From NCBI GenBank assembly GCA_002401855.1, contig NVUH01000011.1, positions 1 through 64,000 of the forward strand: a DNA stretch of 64,000 nt, given 5' to 3'. How positions within the stretch are numbered: the first letter of the stretch is position 1; every line of letters starts with the position of its first letter. The DNA comes from Hyphomicrobiales bacterium (GTDB taxonomy: Bacteria; Pseudomonadota; Alphaproteobacteria; Rhizobiales; OSC116). Below the pieces are notes generated by a model. The model ran no database searches, had not been told where the DNA came from, and was given only the letters and a program-made list of their open reading frames with translations. A program made the position numbers and the translations under genes. Shown here piece after piece: positions 47,086 through 55,146 of the stretch.

Positions 47086-48231
47086 ATGGTGTTAAAAATT
47101 GACAACCGCACGATGCGGCATTTGTGGCTAAAAAGCACGGGGTTAGGGGCATCGCCAAATGGCGATTTAAATGTGCTGCAAATGATTAAAGATTTGGGCT
47201 TTGTGCAACTTGATACCATTCAAAATGTCACCCGCGCACATCATCATATTTTATGGAGCCGCAACCAAAATTACCGTGAGCCGATGCTTGATGATCTGCT
47301 TGCTACAAGACAAGATGTGTTTGAACATTTTACTCATGATGCCAGTATATTGCCGACTGAATTTTACCCGATGTGGCGGCGGCAATTTAAACGCCGCAAA
47401 GCGCGAATGGATAAATCAAACTATTATAATGGTAAAGTTGGGCCCAAAGGGCGGGCAGATATTAAAGCGCGGATAGAGGCCGAAGGGGCATTGTCAACCG
47501 CTGCATTCAATACAAAAGTCACCGGCAAAAAACAAATGTGGGATCGGCCACCGCATAAGGTGGCGCTGGATTATATGTGGAATGCCGGCGAGCTTTCGAC
47601 CTCGCACCGCATCAGCTTTCGCAAATATTATGACCTGACTGAAAAGGTGATTCCTGCCGATATTTTGGCGCAAAATGTTGCCGATAAAATCCAAATCGCA
47701 TGGCTGTGCGATCAGGCGTTAGAGCGCTTGTCGGTCGCCACCCACAAAGAAATAAAACAATTTTGGGAAGGCGCTGACATTAAAGAGGTGAAGGCTTGGG
47801 CGGAGGCCGAACCATTAATACCCATAGAATGGCAGCTGCATGATGGCAGTTGGGCAGAAGCTTTTGGCGCGGCGGATATTGAGCAAAAGCTGGATGATTT
47901 GCAAAAACCGTCAAGCCGTTTGCGGATTGTCAACCCGTTTGACCCAACTATTCGAGACAGAGACCGCATTAAAAACATGTTTGGTTTTGATTATAAGATT
48001 GAAATTTTCGTTCCTGCAGCCAAACGAAAATGGGGCTATTATGTTTATCCGTTGCTAGAAGGCGATAGGTTTGTCGGGCGGATTGAATTGAAGGCCGATC
48101 GTAAGGCGGGTAAATTATCTGTGGTAAATTTTTGGCAAGAAGATGGCGTTAAATGGGGCGACAAGCGCCACGAAAAACTAAAATCTGAGTTAGATCGGTT
48201 TGCCAAATATGTCGGGCTGGTTGTTGAATGA
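47086..48231 (+). CDS. YcaQ/AlkZ-like winged-helix DNA glycosylase
   Basis: A 381-residue HTH_42 (DUF1006) protein. The motif VQLDTIQNVTRAHH near residue 38 carries the Q-x-D catalytic pair of AlkZ-like glycosylases (E. coli YcaQ type), which open bulky N7-guanine adducts and interstrand crosslinks. Three winged-helix units follow, and the C-terminus VNFWQEDGVKWGDKRHEKL closes the domain. It overlaps the phosphatase gene by four bases. Repair of crosslinks is the family role; the lesion range here is unknown. Confidence 0.85.
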   Translation: MVLKIDNRTMRHLWLKSTGLGASPNGDLNVLQMIKDLGFVQLDTIQNVTRAHHHILWSRNQNYREPMLDDLLATRQDVFEHFTHDASILPTEFYPMWRRQFKRRKARMDKSNYYNGKVGPKGRADIKARIEAEGALSTAAFNTKVTGKKQMWDRPPHKVALDYMWNAGELSTSHRISFRKYYDLTEKVIPADILAQNVADKIQIAWLCDQALERLSVATHKEIKQFWEGADIKEVKAWAEAEPLIPIEWQLHDGSWAEAFGAADIEQKLDDLQKPSSRLRIVNPFDPTIRDRDRIKNMFGFDYKIEIFVPAAKRKWGYYVYPLLEGDRFVGRIELKADRKAGKLSVVNFWQEDGVKWGDKRHEKLKSELDRFAKYVGLVVE

Positions 48232-48788
48232 AAATCGTTTTAATGCGCCACGGGCGGCCCTTATTGCATCTTGAAGTGATGAAAAATGAACGCAAATCAG
48301 CAGCGCAAACAGGTGCTGTGATTAGAGATTATGAATTTACTGAGCTTGACCCGATGCAACAACCACCTGCCAAATCGATCAATGTTGCCAATGGTTGCGC
48401 GGCGATATTTAGCAGCCCAATGCTTCGCGCCATAGGCAGTGTGCAAATGTTGGGCTTGGAAGAAGAGGCGAGGGTCGAGGCGTGTTTTGCAGAATCGGCG
48501 CATCCTTATTTGAATTGGCGCAGGCCTAAATTTAATTTTTTCACGTGGTGTTTTTTGTTTCGTGTCGCGTGGTTTTTCGGCTTTGTCCAAAATGGCGAGG
48601 CGATCAGTTTAGCGCGGCAACGCGCGAAAACCAGCGCCGATAAGCTTGCGTTAGCGGCCGAACAAGAGCAAGCTGTTTTGCTACTGGGGCATGGGTTTAT
48701 GAATCATTTGATTGCGACTAAGCTCAAACAACAAGGCTGGAAAAAAATCAGTCAACAGGCCGCGATTATTGGTCATATATCGTGCTAG
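48228..48788 (+). CDS. Histidine phosphatase family protein
   Basis: A 186-residue phosphoglycerate-mutase-like protein. MKIVLMRHGRP gives the catalytic RHG at residues 7-9, with FSSPMLRAIGSVQML and the second His in LLLGHGFMNHL near the C-terminus. The middle holds an unusual FFTWCFLFRVAWFFGFVQNG hydrophobic stretch (residues 104-123 approximately), which may lie on the membrane or a lipid pocket. It is coupled to the DNA glycosylase gene by overlap. Substrate unknown. Confidence 0.8.
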   Translation: MKIVLMRHGRPLLHLEVMKNERKSAAQTGAVIRDYEFTELDPMQQPPAKSINVANGCAAIFSSPMLRAIGSVQMLGLEEEARVEACFAESAHPYLNWRRPKFNFFTWCFLFRVAWFFGFVQNGEAISLARQRAKTSADKLALAAEQEQAVLLLGHGFMNHLIATKLKQQGWKKISQQAAIIGHISC

Positions 48789-48820
48789 AAAAATCTGATC
48801 GTTATGATTAGATATGTAAG

Positions 48821-48850
48821 AATGGCAACCGAATTTAACAGATTGCCATT
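48821..48850. repeat. 8-bp inverted repeat between convergent genes
   Basis: AATGGCAA (48821-48828) and TTGCCATT (48843-48850) form a perfect 8-pair stem with a 14-nt loop. It lies between the convergent phosphatase and ohr genes, where a terminator is expected. The strong U-run of a classic terminator is missing, so the role is uncertain. Confidence 0.4.
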
Positions 48851-48873
48851 CAACTCATTTCATTTTGAATGAT

Positions 48874-49302
48874 TTAAACGAGTGTAAGTTTAACATCAAT
48901 GTTATTTCTGGTGGCGTTAGAATATGGGCAAACTTTATGAGATTCATCAATTAAGTTTTGCGCAAGTTGCTTATCCATGTCAATCAGGTCGATATCGAGG
49001 CTAATGGTTAAGCCAAAACCGCCTTCGGAGCGCGGGCCAATGCCAACTGTGGCCGTTACATTGGCATCTTTTGATAGCTTTAACGCTGAGTCTTGAGATG
49101 CCACAAGTTTCACAGCGCCCAAAAAGCATGCGGCATAACCTGCGGCAAATAATTGTTCAGGATTGTTGCCATCACCACCGGCTCCGCCTAATTCTTTAGG
49201 GGTGGATAATTTGACTTCGAATGAACCATCCAAAGTTTTTGAAACCCCATCACGTCCGCCTGTTGCGCGGGCGGTTGTTGTATATAAAGCATTTACTGAC
49301 AT
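48874..49302 (-). CDS. ohr: Organic hydroperoxide resistance protein (Ohr)
   Basis: A 142-residue OsmC/Ohr thiol peroxidase that reduces organic hydroperoxides using lipoylated partners. The catalytic Cys59 is in FAAGYAACFLG and the resolving Cys125 in SHKVCPYSNATR, both in the usual spacing, with E50 (NNPEQLFAAG) nearby. It is divergent from ohrR across a region with a palindromic operator. The start follows GGAATTTAA. Confidence 0.95.
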   Translation of the reverse strand: MSVNALYTTTARATGGRDGVSKTLDGSFEVKLSTPKELGGAGGDGNNPEQLFAAGYAACFLGAVKLVASQDSALKLSKDANVTATVGIGPRSEGGFGLTISLDIDLIDMDKQLAQNLIDESHKVCPYSNATRNNIDVKLTLV

Positions 49303-49330
49303 TTAAATTCCTTCGATTAAGTTACGCGAA

Positions 49331-49352
49331 TTTATATCGCGCACGATATAAA
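49331..49352. promoter_or_regulatory. Probable OhrR operator in the ohr/ohrR gap
   Basis: TTTATATCG (49331-49339) and CGATATAAA (49344-49352) form a perfect 9-base inverted repeat around CGCA. A looser, similar inverted sequence with GATATA/TATATC ends and ATCGTGCAC lies at about 49385-49408, just ahead of ohrR. OhrR proteins bind AT-rich palindromes of this type in the shared ohr/ohrR promoter region, so two operators, one near each gene, are plausible. Confidence 0.65.
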
Positions 49353-49420
49353 TAAGGAGATATGTTGTGTTTGTCAATAGCTTGCGATATAATCGTGCAC
49401 AATATATCAAGGAAATTATA

Positions 49421-49876
49421 ATGAACGCGATGAATAAAGCTGCCAAAGAAAAACTAAAAATTGAAAATCTACTATGTTTTTCAATATATTCGGCTACCCA
49501 TGCAATGAATCAAGTGTATAAACCCTTGCTAAAAAAAATAGGCCTGACCTATCCGCAATATTTGGTGATGGTGGCTTTGTGGAATGAAGATGAACAAACT
49601 GTTGGACAGCTTGGCGATTTGCTGATTCTGGAATCAAGCACGCTAACGCCCTTGTTAAAACGCTTAGAAACCCGCAGCCATGTGAAAAGACAACGAGACC
49701 CAATAGATGAAAGAAAAGTTATCGTTAGTTTGACGCAAAGTGGCCGTAGCTTACAGACCAAAGCAGACGACATTCCAAGCTGCATTTTAAACGCGTCGAA
49801 ATTTAATATAGATCAAGTGATTAAACTACATGAGCAAATCATTGAATTACGAGATAATTTACTGACAATTGGCTAA
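49421..49876 (+). CDS. ohrR: OhrR, MarR-family peroxide-sensing repressor
   Basis: A 151-residue MarR-type regulator. The reactive Cys is C19 in NLLCFSIYSATH, and a second Cys at 121 (IPSCIL) makes it a 2-Cys OhrR of the Xanthomonas type. The winged helix contains GQLGDLLILESSTLTPLLKRLE. The ATG at 49421 was chosen because AAGGAAATTATA precedes it. It is divergent from ohr and represses it until oxidised by lipid or organic hydroperoxide. Its TAA shares bases with the TAG of moaE. Confidence 0.93.
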   Translation: MNAMNKAAKEKLKIENLLCFSIYSATHAMNQVYKPLLKKIGLTYPQYLVMVALWNEDEQTVGQLGDLLILESSTLTPLLKRLETRSHVKRQRDPIDERKVIVSLTQSGRSLQTKADDIPSCILNASKFNIDQVIKLHEQIIELRDNLLTIG

Positions 49877-50373
49877 ATGACATGAGCTTCGTGCTTATGG
49901 TTGCTGCTGCACAGCTCACAACCCTTGCTCCATTCACTATCGCCATCTTCATAATGTTCAAGCTTCCAAACGGGCGATCGGTGTTTAATTTCTTCAATTA
50001 CATAACGGCTGGCTTTAAACGCTTCATCACGATGTGGCGAGCCAACCGCGATGACAATGCTGACACCACCAATGTCGAGTTTGCCTTGAGCATGCACCAC
50101 ATAAAAATCCAGCTCCTCGCCCCATTTGGCTTGAGCTTCTTGGCAGATTTCCAAAAAACTTTGTTTGGCCAGCGGAATAAACACATCATAGCTGATGCCC
50201 AATACTTTTTTGCCCAAATTATGGTTGCGCACCGTGCCCACAAATAGGTTTTCAGCACCATTTCTAACTGCTAGCCCTTGGCCTGTTACATAGGCTAACC
50301 CTGCCATGGCATCAAGCGGCTGTTGGGTCACATCCAACACATCAACAAATATTTTACCAGCTTCAAATTGCAT
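49873..50373 (-). CDS. moaE: Molybdopterin synthase catalytic subunit
   Basis: Large subunit that transfers sulfur from MoaD thiocarboxylate to precursor Z. In the 166-residue protein, VGTVRNHNLGKKVLGISYDVF replaces the usual R-x-G-D/E motif region, and HAQGKLDIGGVSIVIAVGSPHRDEAF with IEEIKHRSPVWKLEHYEDG gives the conserved active-site Lys pair. The C-terminus adds CELCSSNHKHEAHVI, a short Cys/His tail. It is the last gene of the Moco operon, four bases after moaD, and meets ohrR with overlapping stops. Confidence 0.92.
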   Translation of the reverse strand: MQFEAGKIFVDVLDVTQQPLDAMAGLAYVTGQGLAVRNGAENLFVGTVRNHNLGKKVLGISYDVFIPLAKQSFLEICQEAQAKWGEELDFYVVHAQGKLDIGGVSIVIAVGSPHRDEAFKASRYVIEEIKHRSPVWKLEHYEDGDSEWSKGCELCSSNHKHEAHVI

Positions 50374-50377
50374 AATG

Positions 50378-50635
50378 TCAACCTCCAGATACAGGTGGTA
50401 AAATGGTGATCAGGTTGCCATTATGCAAAATGGCATCCTCTTCCAATATTTCAGTTTCAGTGGCAAAACGCGATGAGCCAACCAAGCCTGCAATGTCAAA
50501 ATTGGCGCCAAACTCAGCCAATGCGGCAATCAGCGGGCTGCGCAAGTCGGCCACTTTGGCATCATCGCTCAGCTCAAGCCTTATATTTTGGCCAAACTGC
50601 CGAAAGGCACCAAAGGTTTGAAGGGTTATGTGCAT
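50378..50635 (-). CDS. moaD: Molybdopterin synthase sulfur-carrier subunit
   Basis: An 85-residue ubiquitin-like protein ending in LPPVSGG, the diglycine needed for thiocarboxylate activation. Length and position fit MoaD. The start overlaps the stop of moeA by one base and its end is four bases before moaE, so both synthase subunits are co-translated. It probably needs a MoeB-like adenylyltransferase; none lies in this window. Confidence 0.92.
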   Translation of the reverse strand: MHITLQTFGAFRQFGQNIRLELSDDAKVADLRSPLIAALAEFGANFDIAGLVGSSRFATETEILEEDAILHNGNLITILPPVSGG

Positions 50636-51867
50636 TATAATTTACCTTGCGCGCTCATTGGGTAGATGTTAACCAGCGCGTTTCTCTGTGTTTTATGTTG
50701 ATCTTCTTCAAATACCGCCCAACAATTGGCGGTAAGTAAAGGTTTTATTTTAAAGCTTTCTTGGCCTTGCAATATATCAACATTAAGCGTGCCATTTTCA
50801 AATGTGGCAAACGCTTTGTTGAACATTTTAAAGCTATGGTTTTTTATATTGTTTTTTGTCAATTTGGCTTTAATCGGCTGTTCTTGTGGTAAGCCTTGTA
50901 AGGCATCTATCAAGTTGCTGACAAAAAATCGCAATCCAACACTGGCCGAAATTGGGTTGCCAGGCAGGCCAAAATAATAGGCTTTTTGCGATTTAAATTT
51001 GGCAAATAAGATCGGTTTGCCGGGCCTAATTTTACATTTGTGAAATAGAATCTCAGCGCCTAATTTGCCCAAGCTTTCTGGTATAAAATCATGGCGTCCC
51101 ATCGACACCGCACCTGTCGAAATTATGATATCATATTCGCCCATCAAGCGGTTTAAGCAGTCTTCATAATCCTCGATTTCATCTTTTATGGTGCCGGCAT
51201 AACTGACGTCAAAACCCATATCTTGCAGTGTTGCCAATAGATAAGGGCCATTGCTATTGCGAATTTGGCCTGATTGTAATGGCTCACCTGCATCATCAAC
51301 AATCTCTTTGCCCGTGCTGATGACCGCAATTGCGGGCTTTTTGTGCACTAAAATTTCGGCCACGCCTATGGTGGCGAGAGCCGCTATATGCGCCGCGTTG
51401 ATTTTTTGCCCCGCAGCAATCACCAGATCACCAAGGCCAAAATCTTGCCCTGCTTTGCGGATGTTATTGCCAAGCGGCACATCTGGTTGGTTTAGTTTTA
51501 TACGCTCAGGTCGGCCATTGTCATCAGTGTTTACAATGATTACATCCTCAATTTTAATCACCGTATCAAAGCCATCAGGTATGCCGGCACCGGTCATAAT
51601 TTCCCAAGCACCTTCAGTGCCTCGGCTAATCTCATCGCCTGCAAAACTAGAGCCAACAACCATCAGCTCAACCATGCCATTTTGCAAATCTTGATAACGC
51701 ACAGCAAACCCATCCATGGCGCTGTTGTCAAATGGCGAGATGAGGCAATCGCAAACCACATCTTGCGCCGCCACAAAACCGAGGCTTTCAGCAATCGGCA
51801 ATGTCTGATCACCAAGCATAACAGCTTGTGATAACATTTTCTCAATGGCCAATTCATAAGTGATCAT
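50635..51867 (-). CDS. moeA: Molybdenum insertion protein MoeA
   Basis: A 410-residue enzyme that inserts molybdate into adenylylated molybdopterin. It shows SPFDNSAMDGFAVR, GAGIPDGFDTVIKIED, GQIRNSNGPYLLATL, the GAVSMGRHDF motif with the catalytic Asp region, KIRPGKPILFAK and FGLPGNPISASVG. The C-terminal domain IV runs to SAQGKL. It overlaps moaCB and moaD by one base each in the operon. Confidence 0.93.
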   Translation of the reverse strand: MITYELAIEKMLSQAVMLGDQTLPIAESLGFVAAQDVVCDCLISPFDNSAMDGFAVRYQDLQNGMVELMVVGSSFAGDEISRGTEGAWEIMTGAGIPDGFDTVIKIEDVIIVNTDDNGRPERIKLNQPDVPLGNNIRKAGQDFGLGDLVIAAGQKINAAHIAALATIGVAEILVHKKPAIAVISTGKEIVDDAGEPLQSGQIRNSNGPYLLATLQDMGFDVSYAGTIKDEIEDYEDCLNRLMGEYDIIISTGAVSMGRHDFIPESLGKLGAEILFHKCKIRPGKPILFAKFKSQKAYYFGLPGNPISASVGLRFFVSNLIDALQGLPQEQPIKAKLTKNNIKNHSFKMFNKAFATFENGTLNVDILQGQESFKIKPLLTANCWAVFEEDQHKTQRNALVNIYPMSAQGKL

Positions 51868-52874
51868 CAGTGAATGTCCTTATTTTGTACATGGGCAATG
51901 GCGTGTGGCAAAAGCTCCTTTAGTACTTCAATGCCGTCTTTCACTGCGCCGGTGCTGCCTGCCAAACAAACAATTAGCGTCTCGCCAATCACATAAGCCG
52001 ATGAGCGCGAAATCCAAGTCGATGGCACATGATCTGCAGCTGATGAACGCAGTAATTCGCCAATGCCGACCACTTCATAATCGGCGATTTCCCCAATCAC
52101 ATCGGGGGTGATGTCGCGCGGGGCAAGCCCCGTGCCACCCGTAGTGAATATCAAATCCACCTTGCCAACAAGATCTAATATATGAGTTTTTAATGTCTCT
52201 TCATCGTCAGGTAATATTTTATAGCTACCAATTTTACCGCCAAAAAACTCAATTTTTTCCATCAATATTTTACCAGAACGGTCTTCATATTCGCCCTTAC
52301 TGGCGCGGTCACTCATCGTCACCACGGCGGCATTTACGCCTTGCATTGGCTGCGCAGATTTGGTTGGCAGCAAGTCTTGCAGCTTGCCAGGGATGCCGTC
52401 AGGGTGCACCCATAGGCCTTTTTTGCCACCCTTTTTAATCAACAGCCGCACATCAGAAATCATCAACGCTGGCTCAACAGGCTTGGTTAAATCATACAAA
52501 GTCAATAAAGCGGCGTTGACCGCAGCCAAAGCCTCCATTTCAACCCCAGTTTTGGCGGTGGTCGAGACAATTGCATAAGCGCAGACGCTTAAAGTTTTTG
52601 GCTCAAGCTCCAAATATATCGCCACATGGTCAAGCAATAAGGGGTGGCACATAGGTATTTGCTGCCAACAATTTTTAGCGCCTTGCACACCGGCAATTTC
52701 GGCCAGTTTTAACACATCGCCTTTGGGTAATTTTTCATCACGGATGGCGGCAAAGCCAATTTCCCGCACATATATCCGCCCCATGGTGATGGCTTGGCGA
52801 AAGGTCGGCGCTTTGCGGGTGATATCCGCCATGTGATATTTGCTGTCGTTAAAAAAACTGGTAATGTCGGGCAT
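51867..52874 (-). CDS. moaCB: MoaC-MoaB fusion protein
   Basis: A 335-residue two-domain protein. Residues 1-160 are MoaC: DITRKAPTFRQAITMGRIYV, then KNCWQQIPMCHPLLLDH, with GVEMEALAAVNAALLTLYD as its hallmark; this domain makes cyclic pyranopterin monophosphate with MoaA. Residues 170-335 are MoaB/Mog-like: AAVVTMSDRASKGEYEDRSG and IFTTGGTGLAPRDITPDV, for adenylylation of molybdopterin. It lies two bases after moaA. Such fusions occur in a number of proteobacteria. Confidence 0.92.
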   Translation of the reverse strand: MPDITSFFNDSKYHMADITRKAPTFRQAITMGRIYVREIGFAAIRDEKLPKGDVLKLAEIAGVQGAKNCWQQIPMCHPLLLDHVAIYLELEPKTLSVCAYAIVSTTAKTGVEMEALAAVNAALLTLYDLTKPVEPALMISDVRLLIKKGGKKGLWVHPDGIPGKLQDLLPTKSAQPMQGVNAAVVTMSDRASKGEYEDRSGKILMEKIEFFGGKIGSYKILPDDEETLKTHILDLVGKVDLIFTTGGTGLAPRDITPDVIGEIADYEVVGIGELLRSSAADHVPSTWISRSSAYVIGETLIVCLAGSTGAVKDGIEVLKELLPHAIAHVQNKDIH

Positions 52875-52876
52875 AT

Positions 52877-53926
52877 TTAACCGCCTATTGTGGAAAGATT
52901 GGCTGTGGAACCTGTGTCGCCCAAAGCTAAGAAATGGGATGAGGCTTTAAAATTCAACTGTTGCCCAATTAGCTGTTTTAACTCAGCTTGTTGGTCTGCA
53001 TGTTGCAATAAATGCCGCAATGAAACCCCTTGATCGCCAAATAAACACAGGCGTAATGCGCCCAAAGAGGTGATACGTAAACGGTTGCAATTGGTGCAAA
53101 AGTCTTTTGAATAAGGCGCAATAAAACCAATAGAACCAAGATAATTTGGGTGGCTTAACTCAATAGCAGGGCCTGCATCTGCGGCACGTGGTTTTGCTAC
53201 CCAACCCTGCGCCAATAATCTATTTTGTAGGCCCGAAGCTGCCACATGGTAGCGGTTAAAATAATCCAAATTATCACCAGTTTGCATCAACTCAATATAA
53301 CGAATGCTGATTGGCTTGTGTTTTACCAAAGCCATAAATTGCGGTAGCTGGTCATCATTGACACCTTTGAGCAAGACAGCATTAATTTTAACACTCTCAA
53401 AGCCCACGTCAAACGCAGCATCTATGCCGTCTAATATCTCGACCAAACGGTCATGACCTGTCAATTTATGAAAGCGATCAGCATCGAGTGTATCAATGCT
53501 GACATTAAGGGCATTTATGCCCGCCTCATGCCATTTATGAATATTTTGTTTGAGCTTATAACCATTGGTGGTCATGGCCAATTTTGTGATATTTTGTTCG
53601 GCTGATATAGCCCGCACAATCTCGATAAAATCCTTGCGTAAAGTCGGCTCGCCACCTGTTAGGCGAATTTTATGGGTGCCCAAAGCAGCAAAGGCGGCGA
53701 TTAAATTTCTAATTTCATGTAGTTCAAGAAAGGTTTTTTTAAAGCCCGATTTATAGCCATCGGGCAAGCAATAATCGCAAGAGAAATTGCATATATCGGT
53801 GATGGATAACCGAAGGTATGGAAATTGACGGCCATGATTGTCCTCTAAAATAGGGGGCAAAATAGGAGCGGGTTCAAAACGCGCAATCTTGTGGCCTATC
53901 GAATGATCGATAAGAGTGTGTTTCAC
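52877..53926 (-). CDS. moaA: GTP 3',8-cyclase MoaA
   Basis: A radical-SAM enzyme starting Moco synthesis from GTP. It shows the CxxxCxxC cluster (CNFSCDYC), GEPTLRKDF, and the C-terminal second cluster FCTNCNRLRITSLGALRLCLFG; the last two residues are GG as required. A GTG at 53926 is preferred: AAAGGAGT stands eight bases before it and the protein begins VKHTLIDHSIGHKIARFEP (349 residues). An ATG at 53974 in the same frame would instead lie within a probable leader RNA. First gene of the operon. Confidence 0.93.
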   Translation of the reverse strand: MKHTLIDHSIGHKIARFEPAPILPPILEDNHGRQFPYLRLSITDICNFSCDYCLPDGYKSGFKKTFLELHEIRNLIAAFAALGTHKIRLTGGEPTLRKDFIEIVRAISAEQNITKLAMTTNGYKLKQNIHKWHEAGINALNVSIDTLDADRFHKLTGHDRLVEILDGIDAAFDVGFESVKINAVLLKGVNDDQLPQFMALVKHKPISIRYIELMQTGDNLDYFNRYHVAASGLQNRLLAQGWVAKPRAADAGPAIELSHPNYLGSIGFIAPYSKDFCTNCNRLRITSLGALRLCLFGDQGVSLRHLLQHADQQAELKQLIGQQLNFKASSHFLALGDTGSTANLSTIGG

Positions 53927-53941
53927 TTCAAGCACTCCTTT

Positions 53942-54036
53942 CCAAATACGGGAGACCACGGCGTTTCCACCCATGACCCCGGTCTAAAAACCATATTTGA
54001 ACCAACTTTTGGCCGAACTTAGGTGGATAGACTTCA
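53942..54036 (-). ncRNA. Possible Moco-type leader RNA upstream of moaA
   Basis: In the minus-strand leader, GGTG-GAAA-CGCC (53960-53971) makes a GAAA-capped stem that extends outward through GGTCAT/GTGGTC, with one bulge and several G-T pairs, to an outer CGGG/CCCG. The stem ends next to the AAAGGAG box of moaA. The location directly before moaA and the compact structure suggest a molybdenum-cofactor riboswitch. I have not aligned it to the family model, so this stays tentative; a plain translational hairpin is the alternative. Confidence 0.4.
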
Positions 54037-54071
54037 GAGCTATAATTGTTAAATTATAACTTTTGGCCGAA
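54004..54071. promoter_or_regulatory. Direct 14-base boxes in the moaA promoter region
   Basis: AACTTTTGGCCGAA occurs at 54004-54017 and, identically, at 54058-54071, 54 bases apart (about five helix turns), both ahead of moaA. The palindrome ACCAAA-T-TTTGGT lies further out at 54097-54109. The exact repetition suggests a binding site for a molybdenum or metabolic regulator that could also affect the divergent methyltransferase gene at 54207. No regulator is identified. Confidence 0.5.
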
Positions 54072-54206
54072 AAGGTCAATAAGAACATGCATTATTACCA
54101 AATTTTGGTCTTAATCTTGTGCTGATCTGGCTGGTTATTTGCTGATGGTAATTAATCTTCAATCATATTAATATAGACTGTAGAGAATGAAAGTAGATGG
54201 GGTTAT

Positions 54207-55118
54207 ATGACTGAAGAACAACAAAAATCTCTGCTCGATCGTGTTGCTGATTGGTGGGAGTCCGAAGATAGTCATAAATTGGCCGATAAAGACTCGGCGC
54301 GTCATGATAAAGATCAAAATATTCGGGTTGATTTGAAAAAATTTGAGTTGGAAAAATGGACTGAACAGCGTATTGAAATACTCGAGATTTTATGGGGGCG
54401 TGGCACGCGCATTCCTGGTGATGAAAAGCTTAACCGCGAATTGTTTGGCGGCGTTGGTTTAAATAGCAAATCCAAAATATTGGATATGGCGGTTGGCTTG
54501 GGCAATTGTGCGCGGATTATCACTAAGGATAGCTTTGCGCATATCGATGTGGTTGAGGCTCATCCCAATCTTTTACCGCATCTGATTAAGGTGATTAAGG
54601 AAGAAAAACTAAGTCGATTTATCTCGATATTAGATGGTGATTTGACCAAGGTTAAATTAAAACGTGCTAAATATGATCTTATCTATGGCCGAGAGGCGAT
54701 GTTTAAAATAGAAGATAAAAATTTTATTTTAAAAAAATGTCTCAAAGCGCTTAGTAGTCATGGTCACCTAATTTTCACCGATTTTGTTTTAGATCGTGAT
54801 GCGGCATCATATGATATTTTTAAAAATTGGTCAGAGCGCGAAAAATCAATCGTTTACCCCATATCCAAGGGGGCTTATAATCACATGTTTAATACACTTC
54901 AAATGCAATTATATCCAACCATGGACTATTCAAAGCAATACGTGCATCATGTCAATATTGGGTGGCAGCGATTGGAAAGACATCTTAAAACTCACAAAAT
55001 TGACGAAGAATTTGTCGATGTCATGGCTCAAGAGAGTGATTTATGGTTGTCACGGGTGCGCTCGTTGCGCAGTGGCAATTTAAAACTGCTTAAATTTCAT
55101 AGTGTTATACAAAAGTAG
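54207..55118 (+). CDS. Class I SAM methyltransferase-like protein, first of a tandem pair
   Basis: A 303-residue soluble protein. Motif I reads ILDMAVGLGNCARI at about residue 91, a Rossmann SAM loop with an unusual AVGLGN in place of GxGxG, followed by HIDVVEAHPNL (acidic loop), YDLIYGREAMFKI and GHLIFTDFVL. The N-terminal part LLDRVADWWESEDSHKLADKD is shared with the next gene. It ends with SDLWLSRVRSLRSGNLKLLKF. The product is divergent from the Moco operon. No specific substrate is recognised. Confidence 0.75.
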   Translation: MTEEQQKSLLDRVADWWESEDSHKLADKDSARHDKDQNIRVDLKKFELEKWTEQRIEILEILWGRGTRIPGDEKLNRELFGGVGLNSKSKILDMAVGLGNCARIITKDSFAHIDVVEAHPNLLPHLIKVIKEEKLSRFISILDGDLTKVKLKRAKYDLIYGREAMFKIEDKNFILKKCLKALSSHGHLIFTDFVLDRDAASYDIFKNWSEREKSIVYPISKGAYNHMFNTLQMQLYPTMDYSKQYVHHVNIGWQRLERHLKTHKIDEEFVDVMAQESDLWLSRVRSLRSGNLKLLKFHSVIQK

Positions 55119-55146
55119 TCACTATTTTACCGCCAATGGAGTGTAT

